Below, piece by piece: positions 15,477 through 27,467 of a stretch of DNA of 47,232 bases. Location of the stretch: positions 1-47,232 of the forward strand of contig CAMAVF010000006.1 of NCBI GenBank assembly GCA_945861445.1. The letters are read 5' to 3'. Position numbers and translations under genes: made by a program. The DNA comes from Planctomicrobium piriforme (lineage in GTDB: Bacteria > Planctomycetota > Planctomycetia > Planctomycetales > Planctomycetaceae). Under the pieces are notes generated by a model. The model saw only the letters and a program-made list of their open reading frames with translations. It searched no databases and was not told the origin of the DNA. Numbering within the stretch: the first letter of the stretch is position 1; each line of letters opens with the position of its first letter.

Positions 15477-16982
15477 TCAGGCCAGAATCTCGCGCACCAC
15501 CCGCGCCTGCTCGACACCGGTCAGCCGGACATCGAGTCCCTGGAAGGGGACTGTGAGACGCTCGTGGTCGAGACCGAGTTGATGCAGCAGCGTGGCGTGC
15601 AGATCGTGAACGTGGACTGGATTCTGGGTCACGCCAAAGCCGAGTTCGTCCGTCTCACCATAACTGATTCCCGGTTTGAATCCGCCCCCCGCAAGCCACA
15701 TGGTGAAGGCGTCAATGTGATGATTGCGGCCGGTCGAGTCGCGCACTTCGCCCATCGGCGTGCGGCCAAACTCGCCACCCCACACGACAATCGTGTGATC
15801 GAGCAGGCCCGTCCGCTGCAGATCACGCACCAGTGCGGCGCTGGGTTGGTCGATTTCCTTGGAGATGGCTGGCAGATGCGTTTCGAGATTCTCCGTTGAG
15901 CCGCCGTGATGATCCCAGTTGGTGTGATACAACTGAATGAACCGCACGCCCCGTTCCACGAGTCGCCGAGCCAGCAGGCAGTTGCGGGCGAAGCTGGCCT
16001 CATTCGGGTTGCTGATGCCATACAGCTTCAAAGTCTCGGCCGTCTCTTTTCCGGTGTCCATCAGCTCCGGCGCACTCGTCTGCATCTGATACGCCATCTC
16101 ATAGGAGTTGATCCGGGTCGCGATTTCATCGTCTCCGGTGGCGACGAGCCGTTTGAGGTTCAAGTCGCGAACGGCATCGATCACACGCCGCTGCTGATCT
16201 GGATTGACCTTGTCCGGATTCGACAAATTGAGAATCGGATCACCCGTATTTCGCAGCGAAACTCCTTGATAAGTAGTGGGCAACATCCCACTACCCCATA
16301 ACACCGCCCCGCCCCGCGGACCACGCGGACCACTTTGCAGGACGACAAAGCTCGGCAGATTGCTGGACTCGCTGCCGAGACCATAAGTCACCCAGGAACC
16401 GACGCTGGGCCGGCCGAACTGGCCGCTGCCCGTGTTCATGAACAACTTGGCGGGAGCGTGGTTGAACAAGTCTGTCTTGCACGATTTGACGATGCACAAG
16501 TCATCCGCAATTCCACCCAGGTGCGGCAACAGATCGCTCATCCACGCACCGGACTTCCCGTGTTGAGTGAATTCGCGCCGCGACCCGAGCAGCTTGTTGT
16601 TGTGGTCGTTGGTTCCCATGAAGGCGAACCGCTTGCCGGCGGTATAGCTGTCCGGAATCGCCTGACCATTCAGCTCTTTGAGCTTGGGTTTGTAATCGAA
16701 CAACTCGAGCTGTGTCGGTCCGCCAGCCATGAACAGGAAGATGACACTCTTGGCGCGCGCCGGAAAATGAGGCGGCTTGGGCGCGACGGGATTCCGGATC
16801 GCGGTCGAATCGGCCGCCAATCCCAACTTGCCGTCCGACAGCAGCGAGGCGAGACCTAATGATCCAATGCCCATCGCGCAATTGTCGAAGAAGTGGCGCC
16901 GCGTGATCGAGCGGAGCGCATGCCGTTCCGACTCACGGCCATTTAGAGGCGAGCAATCAGGCAAGTTGTTCGAAAGATTCAT
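15477..16982 (-). CDS. DUF1501 secreted protein (planctomycete type)
   Basis: From the ATG at 16982 the product is 501 residues. Residues 27 to 50 (TRRHFFDNCAMGIGSLGLASLL) form a Tat-type signal with the twin Arg at 28-29, so it is probably exported folded. The rest matches the DUF1501 family, related to alkaline-phosphatase-like sulfatases: KSVIFLFMAGGPTQLELFDYKP near residue 75, LPSFVVLQSGPRGPRGG, and late HTIVVWGGEFGRTP with GRNHH. Its substrate is unknown. It starts seven bases after the stop of the DUF1549/DUF1553 gene, and the two families are typically paired in planctomycetes, so they probably act together outside the cytoplasm. An upstream in-frame start at 17039 would overlap that gene. 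Confidence 0.87.
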   Translation of the reverse strand: MNLSNNLPDCSPLNGRESERHALRSITRRHFFDNCAMGIGSLGLASLLSDGKLGLAADSTAIRNPVAPKPPHFPARAKSVIFLFMAGGPTQLELFDYKPKLKELNGQAIPDSYTAGKRFAFMGTNDHNNKLLGSRREFTQHGKSGAWMSDLLPHLGGIADDLCIVKSCKTDLFNHAPAKLFMNTGSGQFGRPSVGSWVTYGLGSESSNLPSFVVLQSGPRGPRGGAVLWGSGMLPTTYQGVSLRNTGDPILNLSNPDKVNPDQQRRVIDAVRDLNLKRLVATGDDEIATRINSYEMAYQMQTSAPELMDTGKETAETLKLYGISNPNEASFARNCLLARRLVERGVRFIQLYHTNWDHHGGSTENLETHLPAISKEIDQPSAALVRDLQRTGLLDHTIVVWGGEFGRTPMGEVRDSTGRNHHIDAFTMWLAGGGFKPGISYGETDELGFGVTQNPVHVHDLHATLLHQLGLDHERLTVPFQGLDVRLTGVEQARVVREILA

Positions 16983-16989
16983 CACGGAA

Positions 16990-19377
<2,388 letters not shown>

Positions 19378-19947
19378 GGAGAAATCTTGCAAGGGACAGA
19401 GAAAAAGCACCGACCAATTCGTTCTCAGGTTCGGCCCATCAAAAAGCGCTGTAGTGCGAGCATCCCCAGCCCGATTGACGGCCTGGGAAGGCCGTCGCAC
19501 ATCCTGACAGACCTCCAGGCCGGTTGTCGCGGCACGTCGATTTTCACCACAGCTCTGCCTGAATCGAACGCCCTGCTCTACCGAGAATATCCGAACCAAT
19601 CCAACACTCCAACGATACCATTGCGAGCCGCATTTTGCATCCCCGCATTGCTTCCTTGGGACTGGTAACCGCTCAAGAATTGGCACCCCAGCCCGCGGCG
19701 AGGCTGGCAAGTCAACTTCGAGTTAGTCACTGCACTACGACTGCAGAGCACGACGTTGTATTCGGGCATCAATGTTCGTGCAGTTCGTGTCATCGCAATG
19801 ACTCTTGATCATTCAGAAAAGTCGCAGGCATGCGGCTTGAGTCCCAGTATGGTCAAGTGTGAACGGTCGGACAAGCAACTCACACTTTCGATGCCGAATT
19901 AAAAGGCGTCACCGACCGTATCCTCCGCGTGACCCGGCAGCTCGGAT
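19378..19947. other. Intergenic region with dispersed repeats
   Basis: No gene is recognised between the start of the DUF1549/1553 gene and the end of the kinase gene. It holds the perfect hairpin at 19477-19496 and a weaker CAGCC/GGCTG hairpin near 19685-19705. The promoter of the downstream pair must lie here but I could not identify it. Confidence 0.5.
19477..19496. repeat. Perfect short hairpin, probable dispersed repeat
   Basis: GACGGCCT and AGGCCGTC form an 8-bp stem around GGGA. Flanking TGCGA (19455-19459) and TCGCA (19495-19499) give a partial outer pairing. There is no T tract, and I recall this GGCCGTC type of palindrome as a dispersed planctomycete repeat rather than a terminator. 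Confidence 0.5.
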
Positions 19948-22900
19948 TCATTCGGACAATTCCACGTCGAACTTCCACTCTTCGCTCCACTCGGTCCACT
20001 CCCCATTGACTAGTGCGCAGACTTTCCATCCCCAGCCCTTGCAACCAGCGGGGGAGACGTAGCCCGTCGAGGTGTCACGCCACCGAGACTCCTGAAGATT
20101 CTCAAGATTAATGACAGGTCGGGCAGCGCCGACTTTTTGGACCCGAAGGTGATATCGCGTCGCATTCGGAACGTCTTTCCAATCGAAGTCCCATGTATAC
20201 CGTGTCTTCCCGTTTGGTGTCCCATTGGGGAGTGTGCTGTTTGTTTTAGGAGAGATTAATTGAGGGAAATTCGACGCCGCCTGCGTTTGTGGGCTCAACG
20301 AAGCAACTGGCATTGCGTGACCGGCCTGGTACTTGTCTGAACTGTTTTTGTATTCCTGGATCACGGCCAAAGCCGATTGACGCACTTGTTCGTTGATTCC
20401 CCGATGCTTCTCGATGCGTGCGATCACCTCTCCTTTTGGAACAACTTTCATCAGAAATTCCACCAGGCTATGTGCTTCCAGTTCCATCTTGAGTTTCGGA
20501 GTCGCGGGGCGCGCGTCGGCCAGCCGGACTGCCCCATCCTCATAGCCAATCGCCAACCACTGACTATTGGGGCTGAAAGCCACGCATCTGGCCCAACTGG
20601 AGTGGCCCTTCAGCGTCCTGAGCCCCTGGCCCGTGTTGGCATCCCGCACCTGCACTGTTTCATCGCCGCTGGCAGAGGCCAGACGTCGGCCGTCCGGACT
20701 ATAGGCGACGTTCCACACCCAGAGTGTGTGCCCTTTGACCGTGCGAAACTCCTGCCCGAGTTTGCGGTCCCACAAGGTGACTGTTTCATAGCCGTTGGCG
20801 GTCGCGAAACGGGTGCCGTCAGGGCTGAATGCCACGCCATTCACGCCCTTTCCTGGGATGTCATGAATCTGCTTCCCCGTGGAACAATTCCACAACATGA
20901 TTCCCTTTTCTCCCGCCGCCACGATCTCTTGTCCATCCGGGCTGAAGGCCACGCTAGTCACCCGCCCTTCATGCCCGCTGAGGGTTCGAAACGGCTGACG
21001 CGATTGGATATCCCACAGTTTTACCGTTTGATCATCGCTGGCAGAGGCCAGTTGTTGGTTGTTCCTGAATGCGACGCAATTGACAGCGCGCTGATGTCCA
21101 TCCAATGTTTCCAGGAGCTCCCCGGTGCTGGAGTCCCACACTTCCACACCGTGACTGCCTCCGTTCGCCACGTATTGGCCGTTGGGGCTGAATGCTATCG
21201 ACATGAGCGCACCATTGTGACCAATCAAGTTTCGAGTTTCCTGACCGGTCTTCAGGTTCCAGAACTTCACAGTCCCGTCGAGACCGGCTGTCGCCAGAAG
21301 CTTGCCATGGGGATGGAACGCCAGGCTGCTGACGCGGTGGTCATGTCCCGCGAGGACACGAAATTCGCTGTCGTATCCAAGATCCCAAATCTTGACCGCA
21401 TGAGGCGTTTCCCAGCATGCGGTGACCAGGCGCTGTCCATCCGGACTGAACGCGACATCCGACGCCCCGCGTGTGTGCCCCTTAAAGGAACGAATTTCCT
21501 CGCCCGTGTTGACGTCCCAAAGCCTGACCGTCCAATCTTCGCTGGCAGACGCGATCCATTTTCCATTGGGACTAAAGGCGACACGATTGATCGCGCGAGT
21601 GTGTCCTTTAAAAATGTTCCGCGGAACTCCGGTAGAAATCACCAGCAACTTCACATCAGGCTCATCGCCGCCTACCAGCAACTCCAGACCATCGGGGCGA
21701 TACGCAATGCTTCGCACGGCGTCGCTGGAATTCAATACCTTCGTCATCTGGCCAGTGCTTGCATTCCATAGCCGGATGGTGCGGTCCGTTCCAGCCGAAG
21801 CTAATTCCAGGCCGTCCGGGCGATAAGCGATACTTGAGACCCCGGAAGCGTGTCCCTTGAGTGATTTCAATCCACGGCCCGTGGCGGCATCCCAGAGTCT
21901 GACAGTCGCGTCACCTGACCCCGATGCAACCTGCTGGCCATTCGGACTGAAGGCCACACTCAGTATCACGTGATCGTGTCCGGTCATGCTGCAGATTTCC
22001 TGCTGCTTAGCCACATCCCAGATTCGTATCGATCGGTCAGAACCCGCTGTGACGATGCGTTGCCCATCGGGACTGAAGGCCACGCTGTCGATCGATCCCT
22101 TGTGTCCGATCAGAAACCCCACTCTGCCGCCCGTCCCCGTATCAGATAAGGTGAGCGTTCCACTAATACTTCCCATCGCGACCATTCTGCCATCCGGACT
22201 GTACGCCACGGATTTCACCTGGGAATACGCTTCACAGATGCGAATTTCACTGCGGCACAGCCGCGCCAAGTAATGCCACTCCCATCCCCGACGGTCTTTC
22301 TCATTGGATGCAGGTTCCCACCGATCAAGCAGCTCCAGGGCGGGCTTGAGTTGATTGGCATCCCAATGGCTTTGCGCCAGCAGCATGTCCGAATCGTAGG
22401 AGTGGTCTCGCGCTTCTTCGGCCTTGTCGTCCGCACGCTTCTTCTGTCGCAGTGCCTCCTGCGTTTTTTCCACGGCATGGGCTTCGCTCTGCAGGGCTTC
22501 GTCGGTCTTGGCGTTGGCACGGATCATTGCGGTCAGGGCGTTGGATGCCTCTTTCTTCCACAGCATGGCAAAGCCGGACGACACTGCGATTCCTGTCACC
22601 AGCACGATTAACACCGACGCGGTCAGCAACGAGATCGCCGGGTTACGTCGAGACCACCGCCATGCACGCTCCCACGAAGTCACCGAGCGTGCCTGAATTG
22701 GTTCACCCGCCAGATAGCGACGGATGTCGTGCGCCAACTCGTTCGCGGTTGCATAACGCCGTGTGGCGAGCTTATCGAGACACTTCAGCGCGATCGTTTC
22801 GACATCGCGGTCGATCGCCGGATTGAGTTGCCGCGGGGCGACCGGATCTTCGTCGAGCACCTGGCGCAGAGTCACCATCGCGGTCGCCGCTTTGAACGGC

Positions 22901-23883
22901 GGCCGGCCCGTCAGGAGTTCGTAGAGGATCGCGCCCAGTGCATAGATGTCCGTCGAGGGCCCAATCTCGCTGGTGCGACCTGCGGCCTGCTCGGGGGACA
23001 TGTAACTGGGCGTGCCCATCACGGCTCCGGTTTGCGTTTGGCCCGATTCGTCCTCCAACTTTTTGGCGAGGCCAAAGTCGGTAATCTTGGGGATGCCATC
23101 GGCGGTCAGCAGGACGTTGGCCGGCTTCAGGTCGCGATGGATGATGCCGTGATCGTGCGCGTCCTGCATGGCCTGGGCGAGGATCTTCACGATCCGAGCG
23201 GCTTCACGCGGAGGGAGCGGTGTGCCACTGAGTTTCTGGTGCAGACTGCCGCCATCCACGAATTCCAGCACGACAAACGGCTGCCGCTCGTGTTCGCCGA
23301 CAGCGTGGACCTGCACGATGTGAGGATGCTGCAACCGAGCAATGGCTTCGGCTTCGGTCCGGAACCGGGTGAGTTCTTCCGAGTGGGCGTCCGCCCCCGT
23401 GCGAATCATTTTGATCGCGACCAGCCGTTTGAGATGCACGTCGCGCGCTTGATAGACAATGCCCATCCCTCCCCGTCCCAGCACGCCGAGAATCTCATAG
23501 CCGGGCAGTTTGGGAATCGAGCCTCCCTGCGGACTGTTGGTGGCTGGTCGGGGATGATCCGTGTCCTGCTTGATCGCCCAACCCACGGTGGTTTCCGAGG
23601 TCGCCGCCACCTCAGACAGCACGGCCCCGTGATCGGGAAATCGCGACCGATACTCCTCGACGGTAGGTGTTTCTCCGGCAAGCTGGCGATGTTGCCATTC
23701 GATCAGTAATAGTTCCCGCAGCAATGAACTGCGATCCGGCTCCGTGACATCCTTGAGAAAATCTTCGATTTGCGGCCGGTTTCCCGCTTTCCACGCCGCT
23801 GCAAACTGATCGCGCGCAGTCTCCACCTGCCCGACCCGCGAACGCGAGCGGAACGACGGATTTCCGGAATCGGGAGCCGGCAT
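19948..23883 (-). CDS. Ser/Thr protein kinase fused to WD40 repeats
   Basis: The product is 1311 residues; the ATG at 23883 has GGAG six bases upstream. A helical leader (1-125) is followed by a Hanks-type kinase: GRGGMGIVY (137-144), Lys158 in VAIK, IHRDLKPAN with catalytic Asp251, DFG with Asp269, and the TPSYMSPEQA activation segment. All catalytic residues are present. One transmembrane helix spans about 416 to 441. A Gln/Ala/Glu-rich coiled-coil region follows, then about fourteen WD40 repeats (about 550 to 1170; for example VAFSPDGQRIVTAGSDRSIRIWD), and a C-terminal domain rich in Trp resembling fibronectin type III. The kinase faces the cytoplasm and the propellers the outside. It probably senses an external cue, and could phosphorylate proteins read by FHA domains; that link is inferred. 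Confidence 0.93.
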   Translation of the reverse strand: MPAPDSGNPSFRSRSRVGQVETARDQFAAAWKAGNRPQIEDFLKDVTEPDRSSLLRELLLIEWQHRQLAGETPTVEEYRSRFPDHGAVLSEVAATSETTVGWAIKQDTDHPRPATNSPQGGSIPKLPGYEILGVLGRGGMGIVYQARDVHLKRLVAIKMIRTGADAHSEELTRFRTEAEAIARLQHPHIVQVHAVGEHERQPFVVLEFVDGGSLHQKLSGTPLPPREAARIVKILAQAMQDAHDHGIIHRDLKPANVLLTADGIPKITDFGLAKKLEDESGQTQTGAVMGTPSYMSPEQAAGRTSEIGPSTDIYALGAILYELLTGRPPFKAATAMVTLRQVLDEDPVAPRQLNPAIDRDVETIALKCLDKLATRRYATANELAHDIRRYLAGEPIQARSVTSWERAWRWSRRNPAISLLTASVLIVLVTGIAVSSGFAMLWKKEASNALTAMIRANAKTDEALQSEAHAVEKTQEALRQKKRADDKAEEARDHSYDSDMLLAQSHWDANQLKPALELLDRWEPASNEKDRRGWEWHYLARLCRSEIRICEAYSQVKSVAYSPDGRMVAMGSISGTLTLSDTGTGGRVGFLIGHKGSIDSVAFSPDGQRIVTAGSDRSIRIWDVAKQQEICSMTGHDHVILSVAFSPNGQQVASGSGDATVRLWDAATGRGLKSLKGHASGVSSIAYRPDGLELASAGTDRTIRLWNASTGQMTKVLNSSDAVRSIAYRPDGLELLVGGDEPDVKLLVISTGVPRNIFKGHTRAINRVAFSPNGKWIASASEDWTVRLWDVNTGEEIRSFKGHTRGASDVAFSPDGQRLVTACWETPHAVKIWDLGYDSEFRVLAGHDHRVSSLAFHPHGKLLATAGLDGTVKFWNLKTGQETRNLIGHNGALMSIAFSPNGQYVANGGSHGVEVWDSSTGELLETLDGHQRAVNCVAFRNNQQLASASDDQTVKLWDIQSRQPFRTLSGHEGRVTSVAFSPDGQEIVAAGEKGIMLWNCSTGKQIHDIPGKGVNGVAFSPDGTRFATANGYETVTLWDRKLGQEFRTVKGHTLWVWNVAYSPDGRRLASASGDETVQVRDANTGQGLRTLKGHSSWARCVAFSPNSQWLAIGYEDGAVRLADARPATPKLKMELEAHSLVEFLMKVVPKGEVIARIEKHRGINEQVRQSALAVIQEYKNSSDKYQAGHAMPVASLSPQTQAASNFPQLISPKTNSTLPNGTPNGKTRYTWDFDWKDVPNATRYHLRVQKVGAARPVINLENLQESRWRDTSTGYVSPAGCKGWGWKVCALVNGEWTEWSEEWKFDVELSE

Positions 23884-23951
23884 GATTCACTCCAGTCATG
23901 CAGCGTGGTTAGATCAACTCAGATGTGCCATTATCATATCACGATTGAGTG

Positions 23952-24866
23952 TCAGGCGATGGGCATGGGCAATGTCTGTGTGAATGGGCACAACTTCCGC
24001 CAATTTTGATGGACTCCAATCTGGCGGCACCAGCTTGCGTTGACCAATCGTTCGCCCCGTAAATCACAGGCCCAATGGTTCATAGCACTCCGTGAAACCT
24101 GAAGCGACGTCTTACCGGGCGGCAGTAGTAACAGCGTGAGGGCGAAGATCAAATAGACCATGAGGATAAACACGCCGACGAACCAGGTCGATCGTCCGCT
24201 ATTGGTCACGAAAGCCGCAGTCAGGGTGGCGATCAGCACCATCACGATGGCACCCGGCCAGAATTGCAGGTCCATCGGTCTCGGGCCGATGACGTGACTG
24301 AGCAGCACCAGGGTCGGAGCCACGAACAACGCGATCTGAGACGCACTTCCCAATGCGATACCGACGCTCAGATCAAGCCGATTCTTGAGTGCGCCGGAGA
24401 ATGCCGACGCCATCTCCGCCGCGGCACTGACCAGTGCGACAACGATGAACCCGACGAAAGCGGGAGTCATGCCGAAGTCCTCTGCCGCCTGCTGCACAGA
24501 CTCAACGAAAATCTCGCTGATCAATGCGACCAGGACGGTGACACCGGCCAGCGTTCCCACTGCCAGTCCGACTGGCCAGGGTTTCTCGCTGGACTCATGC
24601 GCATCGGTTCCGGCAACCAACTCGCGATGTGTCTGCAACGAATAGAGCATGAACAGTCCGTATGTCACGATGAGAATCACCGCCAGTCCGACGCTCAGTT
24701 TCTGGGTTACCATGACCCCTGGCACTGCATCGACGTTGGATGTCGCCGAAGGAATCAGCAGCGCGACGGTCGCCAGGAAGAGCAATCCCGCTTGCATGCG
24801 GGCAGCAACTCGATTGTACTCCTGCACGTGGTATTTCAGCCCGCCGATGAGAAACGAAACTCCCAC
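23952..24866 (-). pseudogene. Ca2+/H+ antiporter, truncated at both ends
   Basis: The frame (304 codons from a GTG) contains the middle and second half of a CaCA-family antiporter: SFLIGGLKYHVQEYNRVAARM, a second alpha-repeat with the signature VGFIVVALVSAAAEMASA, then GSASQIALFVAPTLVLLS. Members normally have about 350 to 430 residues with two inverted alpha-repeats; here the entire first repeat is absent. A TAA stop lies directly upstream of the GTG. The last 45 residues after TLLLLPPGK are unlike the family and hydrophilic. Both ends therefore appear cut by rearrangement. It lies between the kinase gene and an IS701-like transposase remnant at the start of the mobile island. Confidence 0.7.
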
Positions 24867-25173
24867 TGGTTAACACCGGCTGCCCGCATTGGTGTTGACG
24901 TGGATGTGGCCGATTCGTCTGTGCGCGAAGTACTCTCGGAGCGAATCTCGATTTGCTAATGAATGACGAATCGCCGTAAACCGCATTAAATCCAGCACTT
25001 GCTGAGATACTCTCTCGGGAGACAAAGAGCATTGTTACGAAAAGGGTCCCTTCCGGGGAGGGGCAAGACAATGAGGACGATAAGCCCTATGCAACCGGCC
25101 AACCCAACCAAGCCGACCCACTTAGTTCGAGTTTCGCAGATTTTGGCTTGCAAACTACTGAACGTAAATGAAG
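24867..25173. other. Gap between the broken antiporter and the transposase
   Basis: No gene is recognised. The left part (up to about 24960) directly abuts the antiporter break; the right part (25080-25173) presumably carries the left end of the insertion sequence, but I could not identify its terminal inverted repeat by eye. Confidence 0.4.
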
Positions 25174-25246
25174 TCGGCTTCCTTGCCGAAATCGGGTAAA
25201 TGTACGATTGTCAAGATCAACCATTTACTCCGTGCAAGGAAGCCGA
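25174..25246 (+). promoter_or_regulatory. Hairpin masking the transposase ribosome binding site
   Basis: TCGGCTTCCTTGC (25174-25186) is a perfect inverted copy of GCAAGGAAGCCGA (25234-25246). The second arm contains AAGGAAG, the likely ribosome binding site for the ATG at 25249. RNA that starts outside the element would carry both arms and fold, hiding the site; RNA starting in the 47-base loop would not. This matches protection devices known for IS10 and IS50. Confidence 0.6.
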
Positions 25247-25248
25247 AG

Positions 25249-26214
25249 ATGGAAGTTATCGAATCGTTTATCGCGTTGCTAGAGTCATTCCGCAATTGTT
25301 TTACTGATCCGACCTTTGCCACCTTTACTTGGATCGTATCGGGCTGGGTCTTGTCGTACCGTCGCAGGTTCATCACCGATGCGATTGTCACGACTGGCAG
25401 GACGCGGAAGGGGCATCACTCCAACTTCCATCGCTTCTTCAGCCAGGCGGCTTGGTCGTTGGACCAGGTTTCTTTGACCTTGGTCATGTTGATCATTCGA
25501 ATCCTGATACCCCAGGGCGTGATTGTCATCGCCGTGGATGACACACTGCGTCGCAAGCGCGGCCTGTCGTTGTTCGGAGCTGGCATGCATTACGATCCGT
25601 TGATGTCCAGTCGCAGCAAGAAGATCGTCAACTGGGGCCACTGTTGGGTCGTGGTGTCGATCGTGGTGGGAGACTTTCCTTGGGCGCCGGGCAAGTATTG
25701 GAGTCTTCCGATTCTGTTCCGCCTGTATCACAATCGACAGGGTCAGACCAAGGGAAAGAAGTTCTCGCCGAAAATCGTGAAACGGACCCCCAAGAGGGGA
25801 CAGGGAAAGGCCACCAAGGTTCTGTTGAAGCTGGCGCTCGAGAAGGTTCCGTCTCCACCGCACCGCACGAAACCCGAACTGGCCGTGGAATTGATCACCC
25901 TCCTGGCCGCTTGGCTGCCCGACCGCGAATTCCTCCTCACGGGAGATAGCGCCTACGGTGGCGCCAGTGTGGCGAAGCATCTGCCCACGAACATGCACCT
26001 CATCAGCCGTGCTCATGCGGATGCTGCTCTCTATGCAGTGGCACCTCCCCCGCTGTCCAGCCGGAAGGGCGGACGCCCTCGCAAGCGGGGAGACCGTCTG
26101 CCGAAGATCCAGGATTGGGCCAAAGACTCCCGTCAGCCCTGGGAGTCGCTGGACTTCAAACAATTTGGATTGCATGCTCAACTGCTCGTGAAGACTTGCC
26201 AAGCTTTGTATTAA
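25249..26214 (+). pseudogene. IS701-like (DDE) transposase, C-terminally truncated
   Basis: From the ATG at 25249 the product is 321 residues; an ATG at 25168 is in frame but lies in the hairpin leader. Motifs match the IS701/DDE_5 group: IVIAVDDTLRRKRG with the first catalytic Asp, FGAGMHYDPL, GHCWVVVSIVV, LPILFRLYHN, and LLTGDSAYGG with the second Asp. Relatives extend about 100 residues further and carry a third acidic residue. Here the frame ends at KTCQALY, exactly where the family continues with a Tyr-Lys and a RLLTIV strand. In another frame the next bases do read RLLTIVLSRDTTG, indicating a frameshift at about 26210 followed by decay. The element is therefore probably immobile by itself. 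Confidence 0.7.
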
Positions 26215-26546
26215 ACAACTGCGGGGCAGAGACTGCTGACCATCGTACTGAGCCGCGACACCACGGGGTGCTGCTCGACGCTGCCGGAGTCACCCGTCGC
26301 CTTGGCTGGCTGTTGGGCGTTCTCCTGGATCGATTGTTCGAGGTCGTCGGGCATGTCAGTCTCACAGACGGCGACGGCATGTCGCCTATCTGGAGAGCTA
26401 CCCGGCCAAGGTGCGGAGTGACGGAGAGACCGTCAGAAAGAAGAAGATCGTTCCAGATGTGGAACTAAAGGGATGGGGCCGCGCGACGAAACGTTGGCAG
26501 GGATTCCTCATTGCCCACGTTGGGTCACAGGCACTGGCCAATCCTC
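26215..26546. other. Decayed sequence after the transposase
   Basis: The first 60 bases encode, out of frame, the continuation of the transposase (RLLTIVLSRD). After that, plus-strand frames read LDAAGVTRRLGWLLGVLLD and then YPAKVRSDGETVRKKKIV, which I do not recognise. The stop of the minus-strand toxin gene lies at 26547. It is probably a junction of several insertions. Confidence 0.5.
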
Positions 26547-27467
26547 TCAAGCGTTTCGCCACGGACCAGGTGGCTGCCAGACCGAAGAAAACGTTTGACC
26601 CGTGGAGAGCGCCAACGCCAGTGGCAGCAGGAATCCGCCGATTGCGTCAACGACATCGGACAATTGCGGCGGAGCCACGTCCAGGCGTGACTTACGCAGA
26701 AACCCCTTCCACTGTGTCTGCTTGACGGGATCATTCGCGAACGTCGCGGTCAGTGCGACGGGTTGCGGGTTGATCGCAGTTTGCCGGTTTTGGAAGGTCT
26801 GAAATACGGCGGACGAGAGGGTCGTCCCATCAAAGGCATACTGCCGCGACAGTAGCCACAGATCGAAGAAGTCCTTGAGGCGACTGTTGAGCTGACCGAG
26901 TTTGACCATCGCCTCGAACTTTTCGGCGATGACCGTCTCTCTGGGATAGGCGCGCAGACGCGGTGCGGCAAGTTCCAGAATCGTCGGATAGTCCGTCAGC
27001 GCCGCTTCCGGCACGACGACATCTCCGAACCCAATGTCGATCTGCATGGGGATACGGGCGTTTTCCAGGAGTCCCTGGAAGGTCACGCGAACGCCGGCGT
27101 AGTCGGCGTCTTCCTTGATCGTCTGGCCTTCAAGGCTGTCGACAACGAACACCAGACCGTCGGGTGCCACCTCCTGTTGGCAGATGTCGCGGAACACGGG
27201 AACGAGCGCGTCGACACTGTTGTTCATCCGGCCGAGCAGATCGATGTCCCGCGTCGGTCGGGATGCCGGTGCGCCCCACACCGTGAACATCAAAGCTCCC
27301 TTGAGAATGAATCGTTCAGCATGGGGTGACAGAGACAGTCGATACAGGAATCGCTCCATCGCAAAATACTGGAGTACTTCCTGAAACGGACGACCGGTCT
27401 CTCGGGCCGTATTCATGAGCCGCTGCCGTACGGAAGCCGGTACGTTTCGCCGGGGGCGTTCTGTCAT
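26547..27467 (-). CDS. abiEii: AbiEii-type nucleotidyltransferase toxin (type IV TA)
   Basis: From the ATG at 27467 the product is 306 residues. It overlaps the stop of the antitoxin gene as ATGA, which fixes the start. Residues about 55 to 80 read LKGALMFTVWGAPASRPTRDIDLLG, the AbiEii/nucleotidyltransferase motif with acidic metal ligands in D-I-D; the later VIAEKFEAMVKL and RLKDFFDLWLLS blocks are also conserved. Known members transfer nucleotides to tRNA acceptor ends or otherwise halt growth, giving phage abortive infection. The length and ending look complete, so it should be functional. It lies between a transposase remnant and an integrase-core gene. The antitoxin is encoded immediately upstream. 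Confidence 0.87.
   Translation of the reverse strand: MTERPRRNVPASVRQRLMNTARETGRPFQEVLQYFAMERFLYRLSLSPHAERFILKGALMFTVWGAPASRPTRDIDLLGRMNNSVDALVPVFRDICQQEVAPDGLVFVVDSLEGQTIKEDADYAGVRVTFQGLLENARIPMQIDIGFGDVVVPEAALTDYPTILELAAPRLRAYPRETVIAEKFEAMVKLGQLNSRLKDFFDLWLLSRQYAFDGTTLSSAVFQTFQNRQTAINPQPVALTATFANDPVKQTQWKGFLRKSRLDVAPPQLSDVVDAIGGFLLPLALALSTGQTFSSVWQPPGPWRNA

Noticed and set aside
15225-15899. 224-codon plus-strand frame starting in the PIN remnant
   Set aside because: Only the part at 15281-15452 resembles HsdM; the rest is antisense to the DUF1501 gene.
19378-19710. N-terminal extension of the DUF1549/1553 gene by 111 codons
   Set aside because: The extension crosses a hairpin repeat, has no family match, and would push the signal peptide to residue 130.
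20500-22200. Regularly spaced repeated sequence that could look like a tandem or CRISPR-like array
   Set aside because: The period of about 126 bases and the translation show WD40 repeats of the kinase gene; units are divergent in DNA.
25285-26202. 305-codon minus-strand frame opposite the transposase
   Set aside because: It is the shadow of the transposase, whose DDE motifs are on the plus strand.
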